From assembly GCF_019039215.1 (NCBI RefSeq), contig NZ_JAHNZZ010000001.1:1560021-1595352 (forward strand): 35,332 nucleotides of DNA, in the 5' to 3' direction. Shown here in pieces: positions 8,597-16,069 of the stretch. Source of the DNA: Bacillus sp. FJAT-29790. GTDB lineage: Bacteria; Bacillota; Bacilli; Bacillales; Cytobacillaceae. The number at the start of each line of letters is the position of its first letter. Positions within the stretch are counted from its first letter, which is position 1. The notes below the pieces were generated by a model. That model saw only the letters and a list, made by a program, of their open reading frames with translations. It searched no databases and was not told the origin of the DNA. The translations under genes were made by a program, and so were the position numbers.

Positions 8597-9472
8597 TTAT
8601 TGAGTGCTTCTATTGGACCAAGATTTGTGGATTTACAAGATCTTGGGACAATTGAGTGCTCCTATTGGACCGAGATTAGTGGATTTCCAAGATCTCGGGA
8701 CTATGGAGTGCTTCTATTGGACCAAGAGTAGTGGATTTTCAAGATCTTGGGCCTATTGGATACTTCTATTGGACCGATTTTAGTGGATTTCCAAGATCTC
8801 GGGACTATGGAGCGCTCCTATTGGACCGATATTTGTGGATTTCCTAGCTCTCGGGACTATTGAGTGCTCCTATTGGACCAAGATTAGTGGATTTCCAAGC
8901 ACTTGGGCCTATAGGGTACTTCTATTGAACCGAGATTAGTGGATTTACAAGATCTTGGGCCTATTGAATGCCTCTATTGGACCGATTTTAGTGGATTTTC
9001 AAGATTCCGGGCCTATGGAGTGCTTCTATTGGACCAAGATTAGTGGATTACCAAGATCTCGGGCCTATGGAGTGCTTCTATTGGACCGAGATTAGTGGAT
9101 TTTCAAGATCTCGGGACTATGGAGCGCTCCTATTGGACCGATTTTAGCGGATTTACAAGATCTCGGGCCTATTGGGTACTTCTATTGGACCGAGATTAGT
9201 GTATTATCAAGCTCTCGGGCCTATTGAGTGCTTCTATTGGACCGAGATTAGTGGATTTCCGAGCCCTTGGGCCAATTGGGTACTTCTATTGGACCGAGAT
9301 TAGTAGTTTTCTAAGCTATCAGGCCTATTGAATGCTTCTATTGGATCGAGATTAGTGGATTTACAAGCTCTTTGGCCTATTGAGTGCTCCTATTGGACCG
9401 AGATTAGTGGATTTCCAAGCCCTCGGGCCTATTGAGTAATTCTATTGGACCGAGATTAGAGGATTATCAAGC
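8597..9472 (+). repeat. 52-bp tandem repeat array 2 (17 units, no indels)
   Basis: The core TATTGG (one unit TATTGA) begins at 8611, 8663, 8715, 8767, 8819, 8871, 8923, 8975, 9027, 9079, 9131, 9183, 9235, 9287, 9339, 9391 and 9443: exactly 52 bp each time, although units differ by several substitutions. A consensus unit is TATTGGACCGAGATTAGTGG, then ATTTCCAAGATCTCGGGCC, then TATTGAGTGCTTC. The unit contains a dyad: GGACCGAGAT pairs with ATCTCGGGCC, enclosing TGGATTTCCA. In units 1, 3 and 6 CCGAG/CTCGG becomes CCAAG/CTTGG on both arms. The array lies between the phage helicase gene and the thi promoter. Confidence 0.97.
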
Positions 9473-9519
9473 TAATAGTTTGACGCCATATAATCATATT
9501 CCTCCATGAAAAAAATTCT

Positions 9520-10830
9520 TTAGGAACCTGATGACAAATCCGCAAACCGCCCGTATTCCTTCACAAAAGCAAGCTCAATCGTTCCAATCGGACCATTCCG
9601 CTGTTTGGCGAGGATGATTTCGATGATGTTCTTCTGCTCTGATTGTTTATGATAATAGTCATCGCGGTAAAGAAATGCGATGACATCGGCATCTTGTTCG
9701 ATTTGGCCGCTTTCCCGCAGGTCAGAAAGCATCGGGCGTTTATCCTGCCGGCTTTCGACGCCCCGGCTAAGCTGGGAAAGCGCAATGACGGCGACATTCA
9801 ATTCTCGCGCCATTTGCTTTAGCCCCCTGCTAATTTCACTGATTTCTGCTTGCCGATTCGATTTATGCTTCGGATCGCCGACAATTAATTGCAAATAATC
9901 AATCACGACAAGGATTCTTTTCTGCTCTCCGTACTCCCTTCTCACCTTCCGCACCTTTGACCAAATATAGTTCATGTCCATGCCTGCTTTGTCAAAAATA
10001 TGTAGATTGGCCTTTGATATATTCCCCATCGCATCAGAGAACTGCTCCCAATCCATCTCATTAAAAAGCCTTTTTGGATTCCTCATTTTCATCGAGCTGA
10101 TCCTGCCATTGCAGCTAGCCGCTCTCTTCAACAGCTGCTTTTTTAACATTTCCAGTGAAAAAATAAGCGCAATATCGTTTTTCGAGGCATTTAGCGCAAT
10201 ATTTAAAGCAAAGGCTGTTTTCCCGACACTCGGCCTTGCCCCGACAACAATTAAATCCGACTCTTGAAACCCTCCTGTCAGTCGATCAACCTTCTTAAAG
10301 CCGGATGGTATCCCTGTTATTTCACCGAGATCCTTTCCGCAATCGGAATACAAATCTACTAAAGAAGACATAATTTCGCCAAGATCGTCATCGCCAAGAT
10401 GATCTTCTATCAGCATTAAGTCATGGATGCCCTCGCGCAGCGTTGTCGCAATATCCGCAAACCTAGCATCATTCCTGATTCTGCCTGCAATTTCGACTGC
10501 TTTCCGCTTTTGATAATATTCTTTGACTGTATCTTGATAAAAGCGAAAATTGGCGGTCGTTGGCACACTGCCAGCAAGCTTAGTTATGTAACTGATGCCT
10601 CCTATGCTTTCGAGATTCTGCGTGACAATCTCTTCAACAACAGAAATGACGTCAATCGGCTTTCCCTTCTCATTAAGACACTTAATCGCTGCAAAAAGGC
10701 GCTGTAATTTTTTCAAGTACAATTGCTCTGGCCTGATCGTGCAGTCTTTTACTAATCCTTCTTCTAAAAATAACGAACCAACGACAGCCTCTTCCGCCTC
10801 CTGATTAAAAAGCTCGAATTCTTGCATCAT
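9520..10830 (-). CDS. Phage-type DnaB replicative helicase
   Basis: The 436-aa protein is a DnaB-family hexameric 5'-3' helicase. The N-terminal DnaB domain (about residues 5-110) is followed by a RecA-like domain with Walker A GARPSVGKT (197-205), Walker B ILVVIDYLQL (306-315), the DnaB motif LSQLSRGVESR with R-x-D-K-R-P, and a C-terminal RNG motif (LAKQRNGPIG). Its partners point to a phage gene (SPP1 G40P type) rather than the host dnaC: it overlaps, by ATGA, a G39P-like loader gene. GC content is visibly higher than that of the flanks, a sign of transfer. Either of two adjacent ATGs (10830, 10827) could be used, behind AGGGGGGAGGG. The reading frame is intact. Confidence 0.92.
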   Translation of the reverse strand: MMQEFELFNQEAEEAVVGSLFLEEGLVKDCTIRPEQLYLKKLQRLFAAIKCLNEKGKPIDVISVVEEIVTQNLESIGGISYITKLAGSVPTTANFRFYQDTVKEYYQKRKAVEIAGRIRNDARFADIATTLREGIHDLMLIEDHLGDDDLGEIMSSLVDLYSDCGKDLGEITGIPSGFKKVDRLTGGFQESDLIVVGARPSVGKTAFALNIALNASKNDIALIFSLEMLKKQLLKRAASCNGRISSMKMRNPKRLFNEMDWEQFSDAMGNISKANLHIFDKAGMDMNYIWSKVRKVRREYGEQKRILVVIDYLQLIVGDPKHKSNRQAEISEISRGLKQMARELNVAVIALSQLSRGVESRQDKRPMLSDLRESGQIEQDADVIAFLYRDDYYHKQSEQKNIIEIILAKQRNGPIGTIELAFVKEYGRFADLSSGS

Positions 10831-11168
10831 CCCTCCCCCCTGCTGATGCCTAAAATTTCTCTCATTTTCGCAAGCTCCCTCTTTACCACTTCCTCACTTG
10901 CTGGTTTCCAGTCTATTTTTAAAATGTATGCTGTATCTGCACAATTCGGAATGGCCCGTGAAACGACTGCCGGTTTCTTGATCAAATCCGAAACCTTCGG
11001 AGGGTAAGGAGATTCTGCGACATAAGCAAGCAAATTTTCCCGGAGCTGATCAACTGTATAGTCTTTCAAGATTTTATGCCAAGAATCTACCTTTTCCTGA
11101 TCCAATTCAAACTGCTCGTAATAGACAGATATCAACGCCAATAAAGTAAATGCCTCGCGCTTAGTCAT
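10827..11168 (-). CDS. G39P-like phage helicase loader/inhibitor
   Basis: This 113-aa protein has the size, position and pattern of the SPP1 G39P family, which loads or restrains the phage DnaB helicase: an N-terminal MTKREAFTLLALISVYYEQF helix, a central D-x-V-x-x-W-H-x-x-L segment, and PYPPKVSDLIK before an extended C-terminus. It overlaps the upstream gene by 8 bp and the helicase gene by 4 bp, so the three are translated as a unit. Recognition comes from family memory and gene order, not from a search. Confidence 0.8.
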   Translation of the reverse strand: MTKREAFTLLALISVYYEQFELDQEKVDSWHKILKDYTVDQLRENLLAYVAESPYPPKVSDLIKKPAVVSRAIPNCADTAYILKIDWKPASEEVVKRELAKMREILGISRGEG

Positions 11169-11911
11169 CTAAATCAAAATCCTCCTCCCGCCACTGTTTC
11201 TTCGGCGATTTCTGGTTTAAATACGATTCAAACTTTGTCCCAAACAACGTCTCGGGCCTGAGATATTTATTCCAATTCGGATCATTCAGCCACTCTGCCG
11301 TCTTTAGGTCAACCACCTTTTTAAAATCACCCAGCGTAAATCCTTCCTTCCAACGTGCACGAATTAACTCCATTGTTTTTCTCGTGCCCGCTTTATAGGA
11401 TGCATTCGTTTTGTCATTCAAGTATTGAATCACTTCGGAAAAAGGGATATTATTTTTCTCTGTTGTAATCTCTGAAGTAATCTCTGGTATTGCTTGTGTC
11501 ATCCTGCTCCCTTGTTCGGCGCAATCTGAAGCACTGTTTGGCTCAATCTGGCTAGACAGCTGCTCACTAAGCGTTTTACCGACCCTTTCCAATTCGCCAA
11601 GCTTCTCATAGTCAATGCTGTACCACTTCGTTTGATCCATTTTTGAACGATTAAAATTCCCCGAAATTAAATAGCCTTGATTCTCCAGCGACTTAATCGT
11701 CCGCTTAATCGTACTTTCCGACCAAAACGGCAACTGCATCTGCCACTCCTTGTACGTGTTATAAATCCACTTCCTCCCCTCCATCATATGTGAACTTTTT
11801 ACGAGCCAATAATGGATCTGCTGCAAAACCACCGCCTCATTCAACCCCATCTTCAAAGCCAAAGACGGAATAATCATAATTGGACTTTCATTGATTAATA
11901 GCTTGGCTCAT
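11161..11911 (-). pseudogene. Phage replisome organizer (winged helix + Phg_2220_C), start region frameshifted
   Basis: The 238-aa open frame from ATG 11877 has an N-terminal winged-helix region typical of phage replisome organizers (GLNEAVVLQQIHYWL, then WSESTIKRTIKSLENQGYL), a linker, and a C-terminal domain (residues about 148-225: IQYLNDKTNASYKAG to YLRPETLFG) matching Phg_2220_C. ATG 11877 has no ribosome site. The natural start is ATG 11911-11909 with GGAGG seven bases upstream; it reads M-S and then, after one extra C near 11903-11906, K-L-L-I-N-E-S-P in frame with the ORF. Homologues usually begin M-x-K-L-L-I-D-E-S-P. The gene therefore looks broken by a 1-nt insertion, unless this is a sequencing error or an internal start is used. 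Confidence 0.75.
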
Positions 11912-12018
11912 CTGTACGCCTCCAAACTTTTCCCTTTATTAAAAGCAGTTCTGAGCTGGATCTCATCTAAAAGAGACAGAGCCTATAAATCTAACCTGAC
12001 CATTCTGAGATCTTCCAT
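11908..12018 (-). pseudogene. Possible small phage ORF interrupted by a stop
   Basis: On the minus strand, ATG at 12018 opens M-E-D-L-R-M-V-R-L-D-L, then a TAG, then in the same frame ALSLLDEIQL and RTAFNKGKSLEAYR to a TGA that overlaps the ATG of the replisome organizer (ATGA). The coupling suggests the remnant of the gene that once preceded it in the phage operon. No family is recognised; the reading is tentative. Confidence 0.3.
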
Positions 12019-12078
12019 TAGCTCACTGCCTTCTGCCTTTCATATATATGGAAGTTGAGAAAAAGGACATGGAGAACA

Positions 12079-12124
12079 AATAAAAAAAGAACGCTAGACA
12101 ACTATTGAGTTTGTTATCCAGCGT
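12079..12124 (-). terminator. Intrinsic terminator (minus strand)
   Basis: On the minus strand, GAACGCTGGATAAC and GTTGTCTAGCGTTC form a stem with two imperfect positions around AAACTCAATA, followed by TTTTTTTATTTG. It would end transcripts coming from the small ORF at 12272-12382. Confidence 0.75.
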
Positions 12125-12271
12125 TCATGCATATGTAAATGACGTACTCTTGCTCAATTCAATAAAACATTAGTTGGATACATTTCATAAAGACTTTATT
12201 TGAGAATAACGAACCATTTTTTTTATGTTTGAAGCTTGGTAGTCACTTAGATCAAATAGCGGAAATAAATA

Positions 12272-12382
12272 TTATTGTATTCGTTTTTCGGTTTGGTTAC
12301 ATACAGTGTTAATGTTCACCCAATTTGGTAGTTTAAATATTTGTTCTGCATCATTCGGACCTAATTGTTTCATTTCTTCCAT
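12272..12382 (-). CDS. Small hypothetical protein (36 aa)
   Basis: ATG at 12382 is preceded by GGAGG with a spacing of about 9 bases and opens a 36-codon frame, MEEMKQLGPNDAEQIFKLPN followed by WVNINTVCNQTEKRIQ. A minus-strand terminator lies 150 bp downstream at 12079-12124, so a short transcript unit is plausible. I do not recognise a family; it is soluble and without a signal or membrane segment. It could be the start of a longer gene that has been truncated. Confidence 0.4.
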   Translation of the reverse strand: MEEMKQLGPNDAEQIFKLPNWVNINTVCNQTEKRIQ

Positions 12383-12511
12383 CAGCTCTTTCCTCCATTA
12401 CAGAAGGAAAAATACGTTTCAAAGAAACGTTTAAGGGGAATTTTAGATTAAATACATAAATATCCATAGTCATATTATTAACATCAATTTTTAGCCTTTT
12501 ATAGTTTGCTA

Positions 12512-12560
12512 TTACTTATGCTACGGTTCACCGTAACGTATCTAAATGAGGTTTTTATTA
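12512..12560 (+). repeat. Dispersed element copy A (ACCGTA-N7-TAAATGAGG)
   Basis: Reads ACTTATGCTACGGTTCACCG, TAACGTATC, then TAAATGAGGTTTTTATTATG. Contains the near-palindrome TACGGT-TC-ACCGTA. Related copies lie at 14311, 15890, 21981, 25054 and, inverted, 32401. Confidence 0.7.
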
Positions 12561-12663
12561 TGTATTTTAAGAATAGTGCTTCACTCCCCGAATAAGGTCG
12601 GTGAATTCGACAAAATACGGGAAGTGTACACTTATTTCAATATAAAATGTAGAAATCATTATG

Positions 12664-12715
12664 TAAACTTTACTTTACATTATGCATAAAATATTTTACT
12701 AGAAGTAAAGTTGAC
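12664..12715 (+). promoter_or_regulatory. Promoter with inverted-repeat operator for the regulator cluster
   Basis: A perfect 10-bp inverted repeat, AACTTTACTT (12666-12675) and AAGTAAAGTT (12703-12712), flanks an AT-rich core with a -10-like TAAAAT. It lies just upstream of the first gene of a cluster whose second gene is a small XRE regulator, so autorepression through these arms is the natural inference. Confidence 0.55.
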
Positions 12716-12734
12716 CATACAGGGGGTGTAAAAC

Positions 12735-13181
12735 ATGACCTATCAAGAAAAGAAAAGTATCGTATCATTAATCAGCACCATACTAATTTTCGTATCTTAT
12801 TGCTTGTACATGTACCCTCAGTACCCTGAAGGGGGTCTGGAGTCGATTGAAACCTTTCGCTACTGGGGATCCTTCGTCCTCATCTTGACTGTAGTTTCCA
12901 TAGTTGCGCACATCATTATCAGCATTATTTTTAACACTCTCTTTAGAATTACGACGAGAGAAAAGGAACCCAGGTTTGCGGATGAACCGGATAAATTGAA
13001 TGAGCTGAAAGCGTTCCGAAATTCTTTTTTTGTGTTTATTCTCGGCATTCTTGTTGCAATGGGAGTGCTGATCATTTATCAGCCGTTACAAGTGATGTTC
13101 ATTATCCTGATAATTTCAGGATTCATTTCCAACGTGACCGACCCCATTACGAAATTTTATCATTATCGGAGAGGAGTGTAA
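12735..13181 (+). CDS. Four-helix membrane protein, partner of the XRE regulator (DUF2178-like)
   Basis: This 148-aa protein has four hydrophobic segments (about residues 9-27, 44-70, 98-112 and 116-134), with a charged cytoplasmic loop REKEPRFADEPDKLNEL between helices 2 and 3. Start ATG at 12735 is preceded by AGGGGGTG. The gene is followed after 2 bp by a small XRE regulator, an arrangement common in Firmicutes where a DUF2178-type membrane protein and a YgzD-like regulator are co-transcribed. Function is unknown; a membrane sensor or anti-regulator is only a guess. Confidence 0.75.
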   Translation: MTYQEKKSIVSLISTILIFVSYCLYMYPQYPEGGLESIETFRYWGSFVLILTVVSIVAHIIISIIFNTLFRITTREKEPRFADEPDKLNELKAFRNSFFVFILGILVAMGVLIIYQPLQVMFIILIISGFISNVTDPITKFYHYRRGV

Positions 13182-13183
13182 GA

Positions 13184-13408
13184 GTGGGCAAAAATCTTGT
13201 CGGCAATCATATTCGAAAATTACGATTCAACCATGATGAAATGACCCAGCAGCAGTTGGCTGACAAGGTGGGAGTAACAAGACAAACGATTGTGGCTCTC
13301 GAAAAGGGAAACTACTCTCCATCTCTAGAACTGGCTTTTCGAATTGCTCATGCCTTTAACTTACCTTTGGAAGAGGTATTCTTTTATGGGGACAACACCA
13401 AAGTTTAA
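13184..13408 (+). CDS. Small XRE-family transcriptional regulator (YgzD-like)
   Basis: This 74-aa single-domain helix-turn-helix protein starts at GTG 13184, within GGAGAGGAGTGTAAGAGTG. The HTH is readable as QQQLADKVGVTRQTIVALEK at about residues 22-41, followed by the usual NYSPSLELAFRIAHAF and VFFYGD ending. It probably represses the cluster through the AAGTAAAGTT inverted repeat at 12666-12712. It is tightly linked to the membrane gene before it and to a DUF4386 membrane protein after it. Confidence 0.88.
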   Translation: MGKNLVGNHIRKLRFNHDEMTQQQLADKVGVTRQTIVALEKGNYSPSLELAFRIAHAFNLPLEEVFFYGDNTKV

Positions 13409-13453
13409 GAAATACCTATAACGTTTATGAATTTATTAAAAGGCGGAGATAAA

Positions 13454-14152
13454 ATGAATTCAAACAAAAGAGCGGCAAAAATTGTGGGAGTACTATTTAT
13501 ACTTGCAGCCGTAGCAGCAATAATAGGTCTAACTTTATACAATCCCATCCTAAACGGTCCCGATTACCTGATTAAAGGTAGCGAACATGCCAACCAAGTG
13601 ATACTGGGAGCGCTTATGGAGTTAATTCTTGTCGTTTCAGTGGTTGGTACGGCAACGGTCATGTTTCCAATTTTACGAAAATATAATGAAACGATTGCTC
13701 TTTGGCATGTTTGCTTCAGATTTCTTGAAGCGGTTATCATTACGGTTGGTGTAATCAGTGTGCTGTCCCTGTTGACCTTAAGCAGGGAATTTGTAGCAGC
13801 AGGAGCCCCGGATAGCACCTCTTTTCAAGCATCAGGTATATTATTAAAAGCAGTACATGACTGGACCTTTCTGCTTGGGCCACTTTTCATGCTTGGTATC
13901 AATACAATGATGTACAGTTATCTATTTTATAAATCCAAGCTCGTGCCCAGGTTTATCTCCATCTTGGGTATGACAGGGGCAACTTGTGTTTTTATTTGTG
14001 CCTTGTTAGTCATGTTCGGTGTCATTCAGCAAATTTCTGTTTGGGGTGGTATTTTGGCCCTGCCTGTAGCAGCAAATGAAATGATTTTAGCAGTATGGCT
14101 CATCGTTAAAGGATTCAACGGTTCTGCATTAGATTCCCTGTCTGAAAAATAG
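13454..14152 (+). CDS. DUF4386 membrane protein
   Basis: A 232-aa integral membrane protein with about six hydrophobic helices. It begins with MNSNKRAAKIVGVLFILAAV, the standard start of the DUF4386 family, and keeps the family's polar stretch GSEHANQVILGALMELI and the FRFLEAVI and KAVHDWTFLLGPL segments. The frame extends upstream to 13427, but ATG 13454 follows GGCGGAG at good spacing. It lies 45 bp after the XRE gene and is followed by a terminator, so it is probably the last gene of the cluster. Function unknown. Confidence 0.85.
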   Translation: MNSNKRAAKIVGVLFILAAVAAIIGLTLYNPILNGPDYLIKGSEHANQVILGALMELILVVSVVGTATVMFPILRKYNETIALWHVCFRFLEAVIITVGVISVLSLLTLSREFVAAGAPDSTSFQASGILLKAVHDWTFLLGPLFMLGINTMMYSYLFYKSKLVPRFISILGMTGATCVFICALLVMFGVIQQISVWGGILALPVAANEMILAVWLIVKGFNGSALDSLSEK

Positions 14153-14242
14153 AAAGTGCCGAGATATTTGCATTTCAGAATTTTGAATATTAATTATTTA
14201 TGGGATTTATTCGAAGATTCTCTGCTTGAATCAGTAAAAAAA

Positions 14243-14279
14243 CAGAGCTGACTTGACTATTGGTCAACTCTATTTTTTT
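14243..14279 (+). terminator. Terminator after the DUF4386 gene
   Basis: AGAG, a bulge, then TTGAC-TATTG-GTCAA and CTCT form a short stem followed by ATTTTTTTA. A-runs on the left side make it potentially bidirectional. Confidence 0.6.
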
Positions 14280-14786
14280 ATGTTAAAAACAACAATGCTA
14301 GTTTTCTCAGTTACTTATGGTACGGTTCACCGTAATATATCTATATGAGGTTATTATTATTACAAGGACAAATGCCTGCAAAAATATAATCATTTTCATT
14401 ATCAATATTAAATACTTTTCTACGTCGAATAAAAAATTGTTTTCATTCCAGGCTTCGACATTTTCCACTTTACTTTTTTGGTAATATTTTCATATTATTT
14501 ATTTAGAAGTTTTCTTTTTATTGAATCAAATATTCACTTTTCTATATACTTTTAAGGAGCTAAAAGACCTACGCGATTAGCAAACAGCTGTTGATTGAAC
14601 AAAATACAGGGGTAATCCATTTCATGATGTAGGAGTCGCTATTTTGCGGTCGCTAAGGAGATAGCAGCCTGTTTCGAAACCTTGTCATAAGGAAAAGATC
14701 GCCATCGATATAGTAACCGCCGTATAGATGCGTAAAGCAGGAAACGTGGAAGGACCAAATATGGGCGAAAAATAAGGAGGATCGTT
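14280..14786. other. Gene-poor region upstream of the SDR
   Basis: An AT-rich stretch with the dispersed element copy B (14311-14358). The last 150 bp before the SDR are less AT-rich and contain short open segments interrupted by stops, possibly a gene remnant. Nothing recognisable was found. Confidence 0.4.
14311..14358 (+). repeat. Dispersed element copy B
   Basis: Reads TTACTTATGGTACGGTTCAC, CGTAATATATC, then TATATGAGGTTATTATT. Same arrangement as copy A, including the TACGGT-TC-ACCGTA dyad and the 7-base spacer. Confidence 0.7.
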
Positions 14787-15737
14787 ATGAAAGACAAAAT
14801 TGTTATAATTACAGGAGCCAATTCCGGGATTGGTAAAGCGGCGGCCCTTAAATTTGCAACAGAAGGATACCATGTTATCATGGCTTGCCGCAATATGGAG
14901 ATTAGTACAGCCGTACAAAGAGACATCATTAAAATCTCAAAAAATACGAATATAGATCTGATGAAGCTTGATATCTCTTCTTTTGATTCTATTCGTTCAT
15001 TTTGCACAGCTTTTAAAGCCAAATACCCGCGGTTGGACATCCTGATACATAACGCCGCCTACTTAAATCACGGTAAAAAAGAATATAAACTTAGTCCCGA
15101 GCATATCGAATTGTCTTTTGCTACAAATACATTCGGTCCTTTTTTAATGACTCGTTTATTGGTAGATCATCTTGCAAAATCACCAGACCCAAGAATCCTC
15201 AATGCTTGTACGACAAACATCAAAAATTTCTTCGACCCGAAAAGGAAGATCGAGTTCGACAATTTGCGTGGAGAACTGAGGAACACACGGCCTTATAGCA
15301 CTTATAAGATGTATGGAGACTCGAAAATGGCGTTACTGATGCTAACCTTCAAAATGGCAGAAGAATATAAAAGCATGGGGATCAAAGTCAATGCCCTTCA
15401 AATCAACCGCGTAAAACTATCAAAAGAGACCATTAAGAAAATGCATTCCTTTTGGAAAGTGTTTGCATGGGTACAAAATCTCACCAATCCTTTACCATCG
15501 GGCATGGCCGATAACTATTTTCAAATTTGTACTTCGGATGAATTTAAGAATGTTACCGGTCAACTGATCAATCATAAGAGAGAGATTATTAAACCATCTA
15601 CAACCGAAAAAGGCTTTACACAATTGAAGAACATCTTCGGTTCAAGCAGCTATCCTAGATACGCAACAAATCCTCAAAATATTGAACAGTTATGGAAGTT
15701 AAGCACCACGCTCATCGAAGAATACACTCAAAATTAG
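14787..15737 (+). CDS. Short-chain dehydrogenase/reductase (retinol-dehydrogenase-like)
   Basis: This 316-aa cytoplasmic NAD(P)-dependent oxidoreductase has a classical SDR cofactor motif TGANSGIG (9-16), an R in ACRN favouring NADP, the motif HNAAY (about 88-92), and Y176-x-x-x-K180 in MYGDSKMAL. The usual catalytic Ser in the V-S-S segment is replaced: the strand reads RILNACTTN, so Cys141/Thr142 occupy that place, which could alter or lower activity. The ATG follows AAGGAGG at ideal spacing. Substrate is unknown. It stands alone, with a strong hairpin about 50 bp after its stop. Confidence 0.88.
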   Translation: MKDKIVIITGANSGIGKAAALKFATEGYHVIMACRNMEISTAVQRDIIKISKNTNIDLMKLDISSFDSIRSFCTAFKAKYPRLDILIHNAAYLNHGKKEYKLSPEHIELSFATNTFGPFLMTRLLVDHLAKSPDPRILNACTTNIKNFFDPKRKIEFDNLRGELRNTRPYSTYKMYGDSKMALLMLTFKMAEEYKSMGIKVNALQINRVKLSKETIKKMHSFWKVFAWVQNLTNPLPSGMADNYFQICTSDEFKNVTGQLINHKREIIKPSTTEKGFTQLKNIFGSSSYPRYATNPQNIEQLWKLSTTLIEEYTQN

Positions 15738-15784
15738 TGAACTACCCCCTGTGAGTAGACAGTGGAAATAATTTAAAGTGGCTT

Positions 15785-15826
15785 AAACGGCCTTAGCCCT
15801 CTATACCAGTGGGCTGAGGCCGTCCT
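15785..15826 (+). terminator. Hairpin/terminator after the SDR gene
   Basis: ACGGCCTTAGCCC and GGGCTGAGGCCGT form a 13-bp stem (one G-T pair) around TCTATACCAGT, followed by CCTTATTTC. The T-run is weak, but the stem is strong and lies just downstream of the stop. Confidence 0.65.
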
Positions 15827-15889
15827 TATTTCACTCGAAATCAACCCAATAAAGATCTTTGATACAAATTTCCAAAAAACCCCACCTGT

Positions 15890-15940
15890 TTATAATACGG
15901 TTCACCATGATCTATCTAAATGAGGTTTTTTACTATGTAA
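15890..15940 (+). repeat. Dispersed element copy C
   Basis: Reads TTTATAATACGGTTCACCAT, GATCTATC, then TAAATGAGGTTTTTTACTAT. The right half of the dyad has diverged (ACCATG), but spacing to TAAATGAGG is kept. Confidence 0.6.
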
Positions 15941-16069
15941 TCTTAGAACTTATTTATAACAATTATCTATGTAAAAACTATTTTTTATTTTCGCCGTTGC
16001 TCAAAAAAAAACCAAGCATACATTAACCATTATGATACAAAAAAGCTGATGTGAAAGCGGTGATAACGT

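Larger units (their letters stand above)
12383..12734. other. Intergenic region with dispersed element copy and operator
   Basis: No gene is seen. The stretch holds a copy of the dispersed ACCGTA-N7-TAAATGAGG element (12512-12560) and the inverted-repeat operator candidate upstream of the next gene; both are listed separately. Confidence 0.5.

Noticed and set aside
8597-9472. CRISPR array
   Set aside because: Units are contiguous with no unique spacers, and no cas genes are nearby.
8597-9519. Phage replication origin (iterons) next to the helicase gene
   Set aside because: The same repeat family occurs at 60-290 away from any phage gene, so the link to the cassette is probably incidental.
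9974-10267. 97-codon plus-strand frame inside the helicase gene
   Set aside because: Antisense shadow of the DnaB motifs.
14639-15040. 133-codon minus-strand frame overlapping the SDR start
   Set aside because: It overlaps a well-supported SDR gene with a strong ribosome site; its sequence matches no family and it has no ribosome site.
15738-15780. IS end after the SDR gene (CCCCCTGTGAGTAGACAG)
   Set aside because: It resembles an IS terminal repeat by memory only; no partner end or transposase fragment was found.
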